The notes below the pieces were generated by a model. The model did no database searches and was not told the DNA's origin. It saw nothing but the letters and a program-made list of their open reading frames with translations. Made by a program: the position numbers and the translations under genes. Of a stretch of DNA of 41,043 bases, positions 26,295 through 37,055 are shown in pieces. The DNA is from Dinoroseobacter sp. (GTDB taxonomy: Bacteria > Pseudomonadota > Alphaproteobacteria > Rhodobacterales > Rhodobacteraceae). Numbering within the stretch: the first letter of the stretch is position 1; every line of letters begins with the position of its first letter. The stretch is taken from assembly GCA_030066795.1 (NCBI GenBank), contig JASJAW010000016.1, forward strand, positions 1 to 41,043, written 5' to 3'.

Positions 26295-27995
26295 ATGACT
26301 GATGCAGAGCTTCTTTCGACCCTTCGCGGGATCGTCGGCAAATCCAATTTGCTGACGGGAGACAAAAACACTGCGCGGTTCCGCAAAGGGTTCCGCTCGG
26401 GGGAGGGCGGTGCGCTCTGCGTCGTGCGGCCCGGCAGCTTGCTTGAGCAATGGAAAATCGTGCAGGCCTGTGTGGCGGCGGACAAGATCATCATCATGCA
26501 GGCGGCCAATACCGGCCTGACCGAAGGGTCCACGCCTAAGGGCGGGTATGATCGGGGTGTTGTTCTTATGAACGTGAACCGGATTAATGGGCTGCAATTG
26601 TTGCAAGATGGCAAGCAGGTTATCAGCCTGCCGGGCGCGACGCTGTTCACGCTCGAAAAAATGCTCCGGCCGCTCAATCGCACCCCGCATTCAGTGATCG
26701 GCTCCAGCAGTATCGGCGCGTCGATCGTTGGGGGTGTGTGTAACAATTCCGGAGGCGCGCTGTGTGAGCGTGGCCCGAGCTACACTGAGCTTGCTCTGTT
26801 TGCGCAGGTGACCCACAACGGGGAACTGAAGCTCGTCAACAAACTGGGGATCGATCTGGGGGACACGCCCGAAGAGATCCTGACGCGCCTTGAAGCCGGG
26901 GATTACGACAAGAACAGCCCCTCGCCGGAGGGGCGCAACGCGTCGGATCCCGACTACACCACGATCCTGCGCGACGTGGAGCAAGACAGCCCGTCGCGTT
27001 ACAACAACGACAACCGCCTGCTGCATGATGTTTCAGGATGTGCCGGAAAGCTGGTGGTTTTCGCGGTCCGGCTGGATACATTCGCCAATTACGACCGCGA
27101 GAAGGTGTTCTATATCGGCACAAACGATCCGGCAGACCTGACCGAGTTGCGCCGCCATATCCTCAAGAATTTCGAGACATTGCCTGTTTCTGCGGAGTAT
27201 ATGCACCGCGAGTGCTTCGATATCGCTGCGAAATACGGCAAGGACACGCTGGTGATGATCGACAAGCTCGGCACCGACCGCTTGCCAATGTTTTTTGCCC
27301 TCAAAGGGGCAGTGGATGCGCGGCTCAATAAGGTCTCACTGACGCGCGGCTTCACCGACAAGTTCATGCAGGTGGCCGCGCGGCTTTGGCCCCAGCATCT
27401 GCCGAAGTTCCTGCGGGATTACCGGGACCGCTATGAGCATCATCTGATCCTGAAGATGCATGATGACGGGATCGAAGAAGCCGAAGGTTTCCTGCCCGGT
27501 TTCCTTGAGGGGCGGGATGCCGATCATGTCACCTGCACGGATCGGGAGGCGAAGATTGCCGGGCTGCACCGCTTCGCCGCCGCTGGTGCTGCGGTTCGGT
27601 TTGGGCATGTCCATGCGGATGAGGTGGAAGAGATCCTCGCGCTCGACATAGCGCTGCGCCGCAATGACCGCGATTGGTTCGAGACGTTGCCGAAAGCGAT
27701 TACCGATCAACTGGTTGGGAAGGTCTATTACGGGCACCTGATGTGTCATGTGATGCACCAGGATTACATTGTAAAAAAGGGTGTCGACCCGAAAGCGCTC
27801 AAGGCGCAAATGCTTGAAATACTTGACAAACGAGGGGCTGAGTATCCGGCAGAGCATAATGTGGGCCATCTTTACAAGGCCAAGCCGGATCTGGCGGAGT
27901 TCTACAAGTCTGTGGACCCGACCAACAGCTTTAATCCGGGCATCGGTAAGATGTCCAAAGCCAAGAACTACGGGGAGGATCTTGAGAAGGTTTAA
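26295..27995 (+). CDS. dld: quinone-dependent D-lactate dehydrogenase
   Basis: Peripheral inner-membrane flavoenzyme that oxidises D-lactate to pyruvate and passes electrons to quinone. The 566-residue size matches E. coli Dld (571). The FAD-binding domain contains MQAANTGLTEGSTPKGGYDRG and SSSIGASIVGGVCNNSGGALCERGP. The rest matches the Dld-specific membrane-binding and C-terminal domains, e.g. YMHRECFDIAAKYGKDT and the ending FNPGIGKMSKAKNY. The ATG follows GGAGGAAGACGACC. It is third in the TRAP operon and precedes the pyruvate dehydrogenase genes, so its product pyruvate has an immediate outlet. Confidence 0.96.
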   Translation: MTDAELLSTLRGIVGKSNLLTGDKNTARFRKGFRSGEGGALCVVRPGSLLEQWKIVQACVAADKIIIMQAANTGLTEGSTPKGGYDRGVVLMNVNRINGLQLLQDGKQVISLPGATLFTLEKMLRPLNRTPHSVIGSSSIGASIVGGVCNNSGGALCERGPSYTELALFAQVTHNGELKLVNKLGIDLGDTPEEILTRLEAGDYDKNSPSPEGRNASDPDYTTILRDVEQDSPSRYNNDNRLLHDVSGCAGKLVVFAVRLDTFANYDREKVFYIGTNDPADLTELRRHILKNFETLPVSAEYMHRECFDIAAKYGKDTLVMIDKLGTDRLPMFFALKGAVDARLNKVSLTRGFTDKFMQVAARLWPQHLPKFLRDYRDRYEHHLILKMHDDGIEEAEGFLPGFLEGRDADHVTCTDREAKIAGLHRFAAAGAAVRFGHVHADEVEEILALDIALRRNDRDWFETLPKAITDQLVGKVYYGHLMCHVMHQDYIVKKGVDPKALKAQMLEILDKRGAEYPAEHNVGHLYKAKPDLAEFYKSVDPTNSFNPGIGKMSKAKNYGEDLEKV

Positions 27996-28016
27996 TGCTA
28001 AACCAGTTATGCGTTG

Positions 28017-28117
28017 AGCGCGTGGCGCTATGCATATGACAGGGGTGCTGACGTTAAGTTGGCTGTGCTAGACGATCTCTCAAGGGAAAATCGAGCTTAA
28101 ACAGCGCCGAATGGCGC
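28017..28117 (+). promoter_or_regulatory. hairpins between dld and aceE
   Basis: Two compact stems occur downstream of dld: AGCGC-gtg-GCGCT (28017-28029, flanked by ATGC/GCAT) and GCGCC-gaat-GGCGC (28104-28117). Neither has a T run. They may slow 3' decay of the dld mRNA or belong to the aceE leader. Confidence 0.3.
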
Positions 28118-28160
28118 AGATGCCGAGGGCGCGGACCAACCGGTTCCGTGGAGGAGTGAG

Positions 28161-28217
28161 ATGTGTCAATCCGACATATCCACAAATCTTCAAAAGGTTG
28201 GTTTAGCGCTGAACTAA
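28161..28217 (+). CDS. possible 18-residue leader peptide before aceE
   Basis: ATG at 28161 with GGAGGAGTGAG directly upstream opens an 18-codon ORF ending TAA at 28215, 43 nt before aceE. The product (starts MCQSDIST) has no recognisable family or obvious attenuation codon run. A GGCCA-ggtgt-TGGCC stem (28223-28237) follows it. The strong ribosome site is the only real support. Confidence 0.3.
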   Translation: MCQSDISTNLQKVGLALN

Positions 28218-28260
28218 ATTCGGGCCAGGTGTTGGCCGCATATCGGAGGGATAAAGGGAT

Positions 28261-30921
<2,661 letters not shown>

Positions 30922-30944
30922 GCGGGACGCGAGGAGACAGAACG

Positions 30945-32216
30945 ATGGCAATCGAAGTAACAGTGCCGGATATCGGCGATTTCACCGATGTACCGGTGGT
31001 CAGCATCCTGGTGTCCGTGGGCGATACGGTGGCGGAAGAAGACCCACTGATCGAGTTGGAAAGCGACAAGGCGACGATGGAAGTGCCCAGCCCGGCATCA
31101 GGCAAGGTGGCAGAAATCAAGGTCGCTGAAGGGGACAACGTCTCTGAGGGTACACTGATCGTAATCTTGGAAGGTGAGGGGGCTGCGCAGGCCTCGGCGC
31201 CAGCTGCGCCAGCGGCCTCGGCCCCCGCGGCACCTGCTGCGGCTCCGGCCGCAGCCGCTGCCCCCGCAGCCTCGGCCCCTGCGCCGGTGACGGACGCCAA
31301 TTTCGGTAAGGCGCACGCCTCCCCCTCCGTGCGGGCTTTCGCGCGGCAGCTTGATGTGGACCTCAACAAGGTCAACGGGTCAGGCCGCAAGGGGCGTATC
31401 CTGCGCGAGGACGTGACGGCGTATCTCAAATCCACGACAGCGCCTGCCGCGGCGGCCGGTGGCGCGCCAGCGGGCGGCATGGGCATACCACCGATCCCGG
31501 CCGTGGATTTCTCGAAATTCGGCCCGGTCGAAGAGGTGGAGATGCCGCGGATCAAGAAGATCTCCGGCCCGGCGCTGCACCGCTCGTGGCTCAACGTGCC
31601 GCATGTTACGCACAACGACGAGGCGGACATCACAGACCTCGACAAGTACCGCAAGGAAATGGATACGATGGCCAAGGAAGAGGGCTACCGTGTGACCTTG
31701 CTGTCTTTCGTAATCAAGGCCTCGGTTAGTGCGTTGAAAACCCATTGGGAGTTCAACAGCTCCATCCACCCGGATGGCGATAAGCTGATCAAGAAGGACT
31801 ACTACAACATCGGGTTCGCAGCGGATACGCCGAACGGACTGATGGTACCGGTGATCAAGGATGCGGATCGCAAGGGGCTGGTCGAAATCTCCAAAGACCT
31901 GATGGAACTGTCGGGCAAGGCGCGCGCGGGCGAGCTGAAAGGCCCCGACATGCAGGGTGCGACCTTCACGATCTCGTCGCTTGGCGGGATCGGCGGCACC
32001 AGCTTCACGCCCATCGTGAACGCACCGGAAGTGGCGATCCTTGGCCTCACGCGGTCCAAAATGGCGCCGGTCTGGGATGGCGAGGAGTTCAAGCCGCGCC
32101 TGATGCAGCCGCTGTCGCTTAGCTATGACCACCGTGCCGTCGACGGCGCCTTGGCCGCGCGCTTCTGCGTGACGCTCAAGACGCTGCTTGGCGATATGCG
32201 CAAGCTGATGTGGTAA
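30945..32216 (+). CDS. aceF: pyruvate dehydrogenase E2, dihydrolipoyl acetyltransferase
   Basis: Core of the pyruvate dehydrogenase complex; moves the acetyl group from lipoate to CoA. The 423-residue protein has one N-terminal lipoyl domain (about 1-80, lipoylated Lys42 in ESDKATM), an Ala/Pro-rich flexible linker (about 84-115), a peripheral-subunit binding domain (SPSVRAFARQLDVDLNKVNGSGRKGRI), and a catalytic domain ending with the active-site SYDHRAVDGA. The ATG at 30945 is 23 nt after aceE and follows GAGGAGACAG. Its lipoyl domain is almost identical to that of the downstream E3, while the coding DNA differs at many third positions. Confidence 0.96.
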   Translation: MAIEVTVPDIGDFTDVPVVSILVSVGDTVAEEDPLIELESDKATMEVPSPASGKVAEIKVAEGDNVSEGTLIVILEGEGAAQASAPAAPAASAPAAPAAAPAAAAAPAASAPAPVTDANFGKAHASPSVRAFARQLDVDLNKVNGSGRKGRILREDVTAYLKSTTAPAAAAGGAPAGGMGIPPIPAVDFSKFGPVEEVEMPRIKKISGPALHRSWLNVPHVTHNDEADITDLDKYRKEMDTMAKEEGYRVTLLSFVIKASVSALKTHWEFNSSIHPDGDKLIKKDYYNIGFAADTPNGLMVPVIKDADRKGLVEISKDLMELSGKARAGELKGPDMQGATFTISSLGGIGGTSFTPIVNAPEVAILGLTRSKMAPVWDGEEFKPRLMQPLSLSYDHRAVDGALAARFCVTLKTLLGDMRKLMW

Positions 32217-32228
32217 GGAGACAGATCG

Positions 32229-33968
32229 ATGGACGTTAAAGTACCCGATATCGGCGATTTCACGGATGTGCCCGTGGTCTCGATCCTCGTCTCCGTGGGC
32301 GACACGGTGGCCGAAGAAGACCCGCTGATCGAGCTGGAATCCGACAAGGCAACGATGGAAGTGCCCAGCCCCGCTGCCGGCGTGGTCAAAGAGATCAAGG
32401 TGGCCGAAGGCGACACTGTCTCCGAAGGCACCACGATCCTTGTGCTCGAAGGAGCAGGGGCGGAGAAACCCGCCCCCGTCGCAGAGCCGGGGCCTCCCGC
32501 CGCTGCACCAGCCGCCGTAGCCGCCACCGGCACCGCGACGGGACCGGGCGATGTGCATGGCGAAGTAGTTGTCCTCGGCTCCGGCCCCGGCGGTTACACC
32601 GCGGCATTCCGCGCGGCTGATCTTGGCAAGAAGGTTGTTCTGATCGAACGCTATCCGTCGCTGGGCGGGGTGTGCCTGAATGTGGGCTGTATTCCCTCCA
32701 AGGCGCTTCTGCACGTCGCGAAGGTCATCACCGAAGCCGAGGAAATGGGCGCCCATGGTGTCAGTTTCGGCAAGCCCAAGGTCGATCTGGACGAGCTGCG
32801 CAGTTTCAAGGACAGCGTGATCGGTCAGCTGACCGGCGGACTTGGCGGACTTGCGAAAGGCCGAAAGGTCGAGGTCGTGCGCGGCTATGGGAAGTTCACC
32901 GGCCCGAACATGATCGCGGTTGAGGATGGCGAGGGCAAAACCACGACGGTGAGTTTTGACCAATGCATCATCGCGGCCGGGTCCGAGCCGGTGAACCTGC
33001 CGTTCCTGCCGGAAGATGACCGGATCATCGATTCAACCGGCGCGCTGGAACTGAAGGACATCCCGAAACGGATGCTGATCCTTGGCGGCGGCATTATCGG
33101 GCTTGAGATGGCCTGCGTCTATGATGCGCTTGGCTCTGAGATCACAGTGGTCGAGCTGATGGATCAGATCATCCCCGGGGCCGACAAGGACATCGTCAAA
33201 CCGCTGCACAAGCGGATCGAGGGGCGTTATGAGCAGATCCGGCTCAAGACCAAGGTGACCGCGGTCGAAGCTCTCAAAAAGGGTCTCAAAGTGACCTTCG
33301 AAGACGACAAGGTCGAGGTGAGTACCGATACCTTTGACAAGGTCCTCGTGGCTGTGGGGCGCAAACCCAACGGCGCCCTGATCGATGCCGAGAAGGCCGG
33401 CGTGGCGGTGGACGAGCGCGGGTTCATCGCGGTCGACAGCCAGCAACGCACAGGCGTGCCGCATATCTTTGCCATTGGCGATCTGGTGGGGCAGCCAATG
33501 CTGGCCCACAAGGCCGTGCACGAAGGCAAGGTGGCCGCGGAGGTTGCGGCCGGTGAAAAACGGCATTTCGACGCAAAGCTGATCCCCTCGGTCGCCTATA
33601 CCGATCCGGAAGTGGCGTGGTGCGGGGTGACCGAAACCGACGCGAAGGCGCAGGGTATCAAGTACGAGAAAGGCGTCTTTCCGTGGGCTGCGTCTGGGCG
33701 ATCGCTGTCGAATGGCCGCTCCGAAGGGATCACTAAGCTGCTGTTTGACCCTTCCGATCAACGGGTGATCGGTGCCTGCATAGTGGGTACAAATGCCGGT
33801 GATCTGATCTCGGAAGTGGCGCTGGCCATCGAGATGGGGGCGGATGCGGTCGATCTTGGTCATACGATCCACCCGCATCCGACCTTGTCGGAAACGGTTA
33901 ACTTCGCAGCCGAGATGTTCGAGGGTACGATAACCGACCTGATGCCGCCCAAAAAGAAAAAGCACTGA
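32229..33968 (+). CDS. lpdA: dihydrolipoyl dehydrogenase (E3) with N-terminal lipoyl domain
   Basis: Flavoprotein that reoxidises dihydrolipoate with NAD+. At 579 residues it is about 110 longer than plain E3, because it starts with a lipoyl domain (lipoylated Lys40) and a short Ala/Pro linker. The E3 part has the FAD fold (GSGPGGYTAAFRA), redox cysteines C149 and C154 in CLNVGCIPSK, the NAD fold (GGGIIGLEMA), and the C-terminal active-site HPHPTLSE. Lipoyl-E3 fusions are known from other proteobacterial pyruvate dehydrogenase operons. It starts 12 nt after aceF with GGAGACAG upstream, and ends just before an intrinsic terminator. Confidence 0.96.
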   Translation: MDVKVPDIGDFTDVPVVSILVSVGDTVAEEDPLIELESDKATMEVPSPAAGVVKEIKVAEGDTVSEGTTILVLEGAGAEKPAPVAEPGPPAAAPAAVAATGTATGPGDVHGEVVVLGSGPGGYTAAFRAADLGKKVVLIERYPSLGGVCLNVGCIPSKALLHVAKVITEAEEMGAHGVSFGKPKVDLDELRSFKDSVIGQLTGGLGGLAKGRKVEVVRGYGKFTGPNMIAVEDGEGKTTTVSFDQCIIAAGSEPVNLPFLPEDDRIIDSTGALELKDIPKRMLILGGGIIGLEMACVYDALGSEITVVELMDQIIPGADKDIVKPLHKRIEGRYEQIRLKTKVTAVEALKKGLKVTFEDDKVEVSTDTFDKVLVAVGRKPNGALIDAEKAGVAVDERGFIAVDSQQRTGVPHIFAIGDLVGQPMLAHKAVHEGKVAAEVAAGEKRHFDAKLIPSVAYTDPEVAWCGVTETDAKAQGIKYEKGVFPWAASGRSLSNGRSEGITKLLFDPSDQRVIGACIVGTNAGDLISEVALAIEMGADAVDLGHTIHPHPTLSETVNFAAEMFEGTITDLMPPKKKKH

Positions 33969-33994
33969 GCCTTCTGGGCAATTCAAAAACGGAG

Positions 33995-34023
33995 AAGCCG
34001 GGCAATACTTGCGCGGCTTTTTC
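33995..34023 (+). terminator. Rho-independent terminator of the aceE-aceF-lpdA operon
   Basis: AAGCCG (33995-34000) pairs with CGGCTT (34014-34019), extended by G-T and A-T outer pairs, and is followed by TTTC. It starts about 27 nt after the lpdA stop. Confidence 0.65.
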
Positions 34024-34054
34024 TATTTTGGGCGTGGCCATTTTCCGCTCAATT

Positions 34055-34072
34055 CTTGGGCATTTGCCCAAG
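34055..34072. promoter_or_regulatory. inverted repeat upstream of the NMT1-like importer operon
   Basis: CTTGGGC and GCCCAAG form a perfect 7-bp stem with loop ATTT, about 138 nt before the binding-protein start. No T run follows. It may be an operator for the importer or an extra end-of-transcript structure for the operon upstream. I found no THI-box-like riboswitch in 33970-34209. Confidence 0.4.
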
Positions 34073-34209
34073 TGCTCACCAAAAAATTGCCTGCAGAACT
34101 TGACCTCAGGCCTCTCGTTTAGAAGGCTGGCGCCGAGCCGGGGGCCGCTGCGGCCTCCGCTTGAACGAAAGAACGCCCCGGAGGGGCAGGAAAAACAGGG
34201 AGACGACGC

Positions 34210-35223
34210 GTGTTCCAACGCTTTACTCAAATTGCTGCCGCGGCGGCGCTTGCCGTGTCCGCGGGCGCGGTACAGGCGCAGACAGAGGTGCCTTTCGCAC
34301 TCGATTGGAAATTCGAGGGCCCGTCGGCCGCGTATTTCGCAGCCATCGACAACGGCCACTTCGAAGCCGAGGGCTTGTCTGTTACGATCGAGGCCGGGTC
34401 CGGCTCGGTAAACACCATTCCGAAGATCGCCACTGGCGCTTTCCCGATCGGGTTTGGCGACATCAACTCGGTCGTGAAATTCCTGGACCAGAACCCTGGT
34501 GCGCCGGTCAAGGCTGTCATGATGGTCTATGACAAGCCACCCTTTGCGATCATTGGGCGCAAGAGCCAGGGCGTCAGCGAACCCAAGGACCTCGAAGGCC
34601 GCATTCTGGGCGCGCCACCCCCCGATGGCGCCTGGGCGCAGTTTCCGGCCTTTGCCGATGCGGCGGGGTTCGATCCGACCAAAGTCACTGTAGAGCCCGT
34701 AGGGTTCCCCACCCGGGAGCCGATGTTGGCTGAAGGCCAGGTTGATGCAATTGCCGGGTTCTCGTTTTCGTCCTTTCTCAACCTCGTGAGGCTCGGTGTC
34801 CCGGAAGACGACATTTCCACGATCCTTATGGCTGATCACGGGCTTGCGCTTTACGGCAACGCGATCCTTGTGAACACCGATTGGGCTGCTGAAAACGGTG
34901 AGACAGTCGAGGCTTTCCTAAGGGCTGTGGCAGCTGGATGGAAAGACGTCATCGCCGACCCCGAGATGGGCGCCAAAGCGGTGATTGCCCGCAACCCGGC
35001 TGCTGATGTCGCGCTTGAACAAAGGCGCCTGCAGCTGTCGATCGACGCCAATGTGGCCACCGATTATGTGATGGCGAATGGCATGGGTGGTATCGACGCT
35101 GACCGCATGGCGACCGCACTGGAGCAGCTGGCGCTGAACTACGAGTTCCAGAACGCTGCGTTGCCGATCGACGCATATTTCGACCCGAGCTACCTGCCGG
35201 AGGGGAATTTCCCGATCAAGTAA
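34210..35223 (+). CDS. ABC transporter substrate-binding protein (NMT1/THI5-like)
   Basis: Periplasmic receptor of an ABC importer, 337 residues, with a signal peptide ending near VQAQ (about residue 23). The mature start VPFALDWKFEGPSAAYFAAIDNGHFEAEGL is the pattern of the NMT1/THI5-like and SsuA groups. These bind pyrimidine thiamine precursors, riboflavin, nitrate or sulfonates; the sequence does not settle which. The THI5-type cysteine cluster is absent. The start codon is GTG at 34210 with AGGGAGA upstream. The ATPase and permease genes follow after a 119-bp gap containing a strong hairpin. Confidence 0.88.
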   Translation: MFQRFTQIAAAAALAVSAGAVQAQTEVPFALDWKFEGPSAAYFAAIDNGHFEAEGLSVTIEAGSGSVNTIPKIATGAFPIGFGDINSVVKFLDQNPGAPVKAVMMVYDKPPFAIIGRKSQGVSEPKDLEGRILGAPPPDGAWAQFPAFADAAGFDPTKVTVEPVGFPTREPMLAEGQVDAIAGFSFSSFLNLVRLGVPEDDISTILMADHGLALYGNAILVNTDWAAENGETVEAFLRAVAAGWKDVIADPEMGAKAVIARNPAADVALEQRRLQLSIDANVATDYVMANGMGGIDADRMATALEQLALNYEFQNAALPIDAYFDPSYLPEGNFPIK

Positions 35224-35233
35224 GATCGGGCCT

Positions 35234-35260
35234 GCGCGCTGCTCCGCCGGAGCGGCGCGC
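35234..35260 (+). promoter_or_regulatory. strong GC-rich intercistronic hairpin
   Basis: A 12-bp stem (GCGCGCTGCTCC with GGAGCGGCGCGC, one T-G pair) closes on a 3-nt loop 11 nt after the binding-protein stop. Only CTTTCC follows, so it may be a partial terminator or an mRNA stabiliser setting binding protein above ATPase/permease levels. Confidence 0.65.
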
Positions 35261-35342
35261 CTTTCCATCGGCGAACGCCTCCGGTGGATGTATCGTCACA
35301 AAGAAGAACAGGCGTCCTCCAAAGACCGCCGGGGCAGGGACC

Positions 35343-36143
35343 ATGACCGCACTGATCGATATCAAGGATGTCTCGCACACGTTTGCGACGGATGGCGGGC
35401 CTTTGCATGTTCTGGATCATCTCAATATCTCGATTGAAGAAGGCGGCTTCACTGCTGTAGTTGGGCCGTCGGGATGCGGAAAATCCACGCTGACCCGTCT
35501 GGTTTCAGGCCTGATGAAGCCCGATGAAGGGGAGGTCTGGCTGCATGGCGAGCGTGTGAAAGGACCGCGATCTACAGTCGGCATGGCGTTCCAGAACCCG
35601 GTTCTGCTGGAATGGCGGACCATTCTAGACAATGTGATCCTGCCGCTGGAGATCGTGCCGAACAAGCTGAGCCGGGCCGAGCGCGTCGATCGGGCTGAAT
35701 TCCTTCTGGGATTGGTGGGGCTTACGGGGTTTGAGGATAAGAAACCTTCGGAACTATCGGGCGGCATGCGCCAGCGCGCGTCGCTCTGCCGGGCTCTGGT
35801 GCACAAGCCGGAAGTTCTGATCCTCGATGAGCCATTTGGCGCTCTCGACGCGTTCACGCGCGAGGATCTGTGGCAAACCATGCATAAGGTAAAATCAGAG
35901 GAACCTTTCACAGGGCTGCTGATTACCCACGATCTGCGCGAGTCGATCTTTCTTGCCGATCAGGTCGTTGTCATGTCCGGGCGTCCGGCCCATGCGCAGT
36001 ACATTATGGATGTGCCCAGCACAGGCGAACGTGTGATTGACGACCTCTACACACCGGACTCAGCCGAGCGTCTGAACATACTGCGCCACCAGATCCAGAT
36101 CGCCCAGGGGCGCGAGCCCGCGGATGTGGAGGCGGCGCAATGA
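35343..36143 (+). CDS. ABC transporter ATP-binding protein
   Basis: Cytoplasmic ATPase of the importer, 266 residues. It contains Walker A GPSGCGKST (about 41-49), the Q-loop near FQNPVLLEWR, the ABC signature LSGGMRQR (about 138-145), Walker B LILDEP with the catalytic Glu (about 163), and the H-loop His in THDLRE. The overall pattern is the SsuB/TauB/NrtD group. Its start follows AGGGACC at 35343. The end overlaps the permease ATG by 4 nt (ATGA), showing coupled translation. Confidence 0.93.
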   Translation: MTALIDIKDVSHTFATDGGPLHVLDHLNISIEEGGFTAVVGPSGCGKSTLTRLVSGLMKPDEGEVWLHGERVKGPRSTVGMAFQNPVLLEWRTILDNVILPLEIVPNKLSRAERVDRAEFLLGLVGLTGFEDKKPSELSGGMRQRASLCRALVHKPEVLILDEPFGALDAFTREDLWQTMHKVKSEEPFTGLLITHDLRESIFLADQVVVMSGRPAHAQYIMDVPSTGERVIDDLYTPDSAERLNILRHQIQIAQGREPADVEAAQ

Positions 36144-36901
36144 GCCTTAAGAAGATTGCTATCCCGACCATCGCCGTCATCATTTTCCTGCTTCTTTGGG
36201 AGCTCTTGGTCTGGGCAAATGGCTGGCCGAATTTCGTCATGGCTTCGCCGAGTGATTTGGGCCCGGCGTATGTCCGCTATTGGGACCTGTTTTTGATAAA
36301 TGGTTGGCAGACACTGTGGCGTACAGTTGCCGGGTTGGCACTGGCGATTGTGTTTGGCACAGCGCTCGGCATGATTATGGGCTTTTCCAAAGTGATGCGA
36401 GACGCGCTTTATCCGTTGCTTGTCGGTTTCAATGCCATTCCGAAGGCGACAGTTGTACCGATTATCGCCCTGATGTTCGTAGGTGCGCATGACTTCAACA
36501 CGGTGCTGATCGCATTTATGATCTCGTTCTTCCCGATTGCGGTTTCTGTTTCGATCGGTCTGAGCACCCTGGAGCCGGAATATCGCGATATCCTGCGCTC
36601 GCTCGGCGCGTCAAAGATGACGATCTTCTGGAAGATCGCTTTGCCTAAAACACTGCCCGAATTCTTCGGGGCGTTGAAAGTCGCGGTAACACTCGCCTTT
36701 ATCGGCACCAACCTGATGGAAATCGTAAGCCCCCACGGCCGCGGCCTCGGGGCGCTCTTCGACAGCGGTCGTACAAATTCGGATTACCCGCTTATGTTTG
36801 CGGTCCTCATTGCGCTCGCGTTTCTCGGCATCGTTCTTTATTACGTCGTAGTTGTGCTGGAGAAGATTTTCGCCGGCTGGGCGGAGCGACAAGAGACATA
36901 A
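36140..36901 (+). CDS. ABC transporter permease
   Basis: Inner-membrane channel subunit, 253 residues, with about six hydrophobic segments. The ATPase-contact EAA loop is YRDILRSLGASKMTIFWKIALPKTLPEFFGALK, typical of the SsuC/TauC/NrtB group. The ATG overlaps the ATPase stop as ATGA. With the NMT1-like receptor and ATPase it makes a complete three-gene importer. The substrate is unknown. About 150 bp of AT-rich sequence then precede the nucleotide-sugar dehydrogenase gene. Confidence 0.92.
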   Translation: MSLKKIAIPTIAVIIFLLLWELLVWANGWPNFVMASPSDLGPAYVRYWDLFLINGWQTLWRTVAGLALAIVFGTALGMIMGFSKVMRDALYPLLVGFNAIPKATVVPIIALMFVGAHDFNTVLIAFMISFFPIAVSVSIGLSTLEPEYRDILRSLGASKMTIFWKIALPKTLPEFFGALKVAVTLAFIGTNLMEIVSPHGRGLGALFDSGRTNSDYPLMFAVLIALAFLGIVLYYVVVVLEKIFAGWAERQET

Positions 36902-37055
36902 TACCTGGACTACCTTCGAGATTGTCTCCGGATGCGCAACATAGTCGCGAAATTGCCCAATTTCCCCATCATGTTCGAACAAATTTAAAACAAATTAACC
37001 CTGTTTTCTGCTCTCGGAGCGCCAGGGATGAGGCGCCAAGATTAACGAGGGCGTC

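Noticed and set aside
31380..32963. 527-codon open frame on the minus strand across aceF and lpdA
   Set aside because: It is antisense to two well-supported genes, has no recognisable domain, and arises from GC-biased third positions.
33033..33986. 317-codon minus-strand frame under lpdA
   Set aside because: Same reason: shadow of lpdA, with composition unlike a real protein.
33970..34209. Thiamine (THI-box) riboswitch before the NMT1-like importer
   Set aside because: The conserved CUGAGA and ACCUGAUCUGG-like segments are not present, so the substrate cannot be inferred this way.
36980..37000. CtrA-type box (TTAA-spacer-TTAAC) upstream of algD
   Set aside because: The spacer is 6 nt and not the usual 7, and the region is AT-rich, so the match is easily chance.
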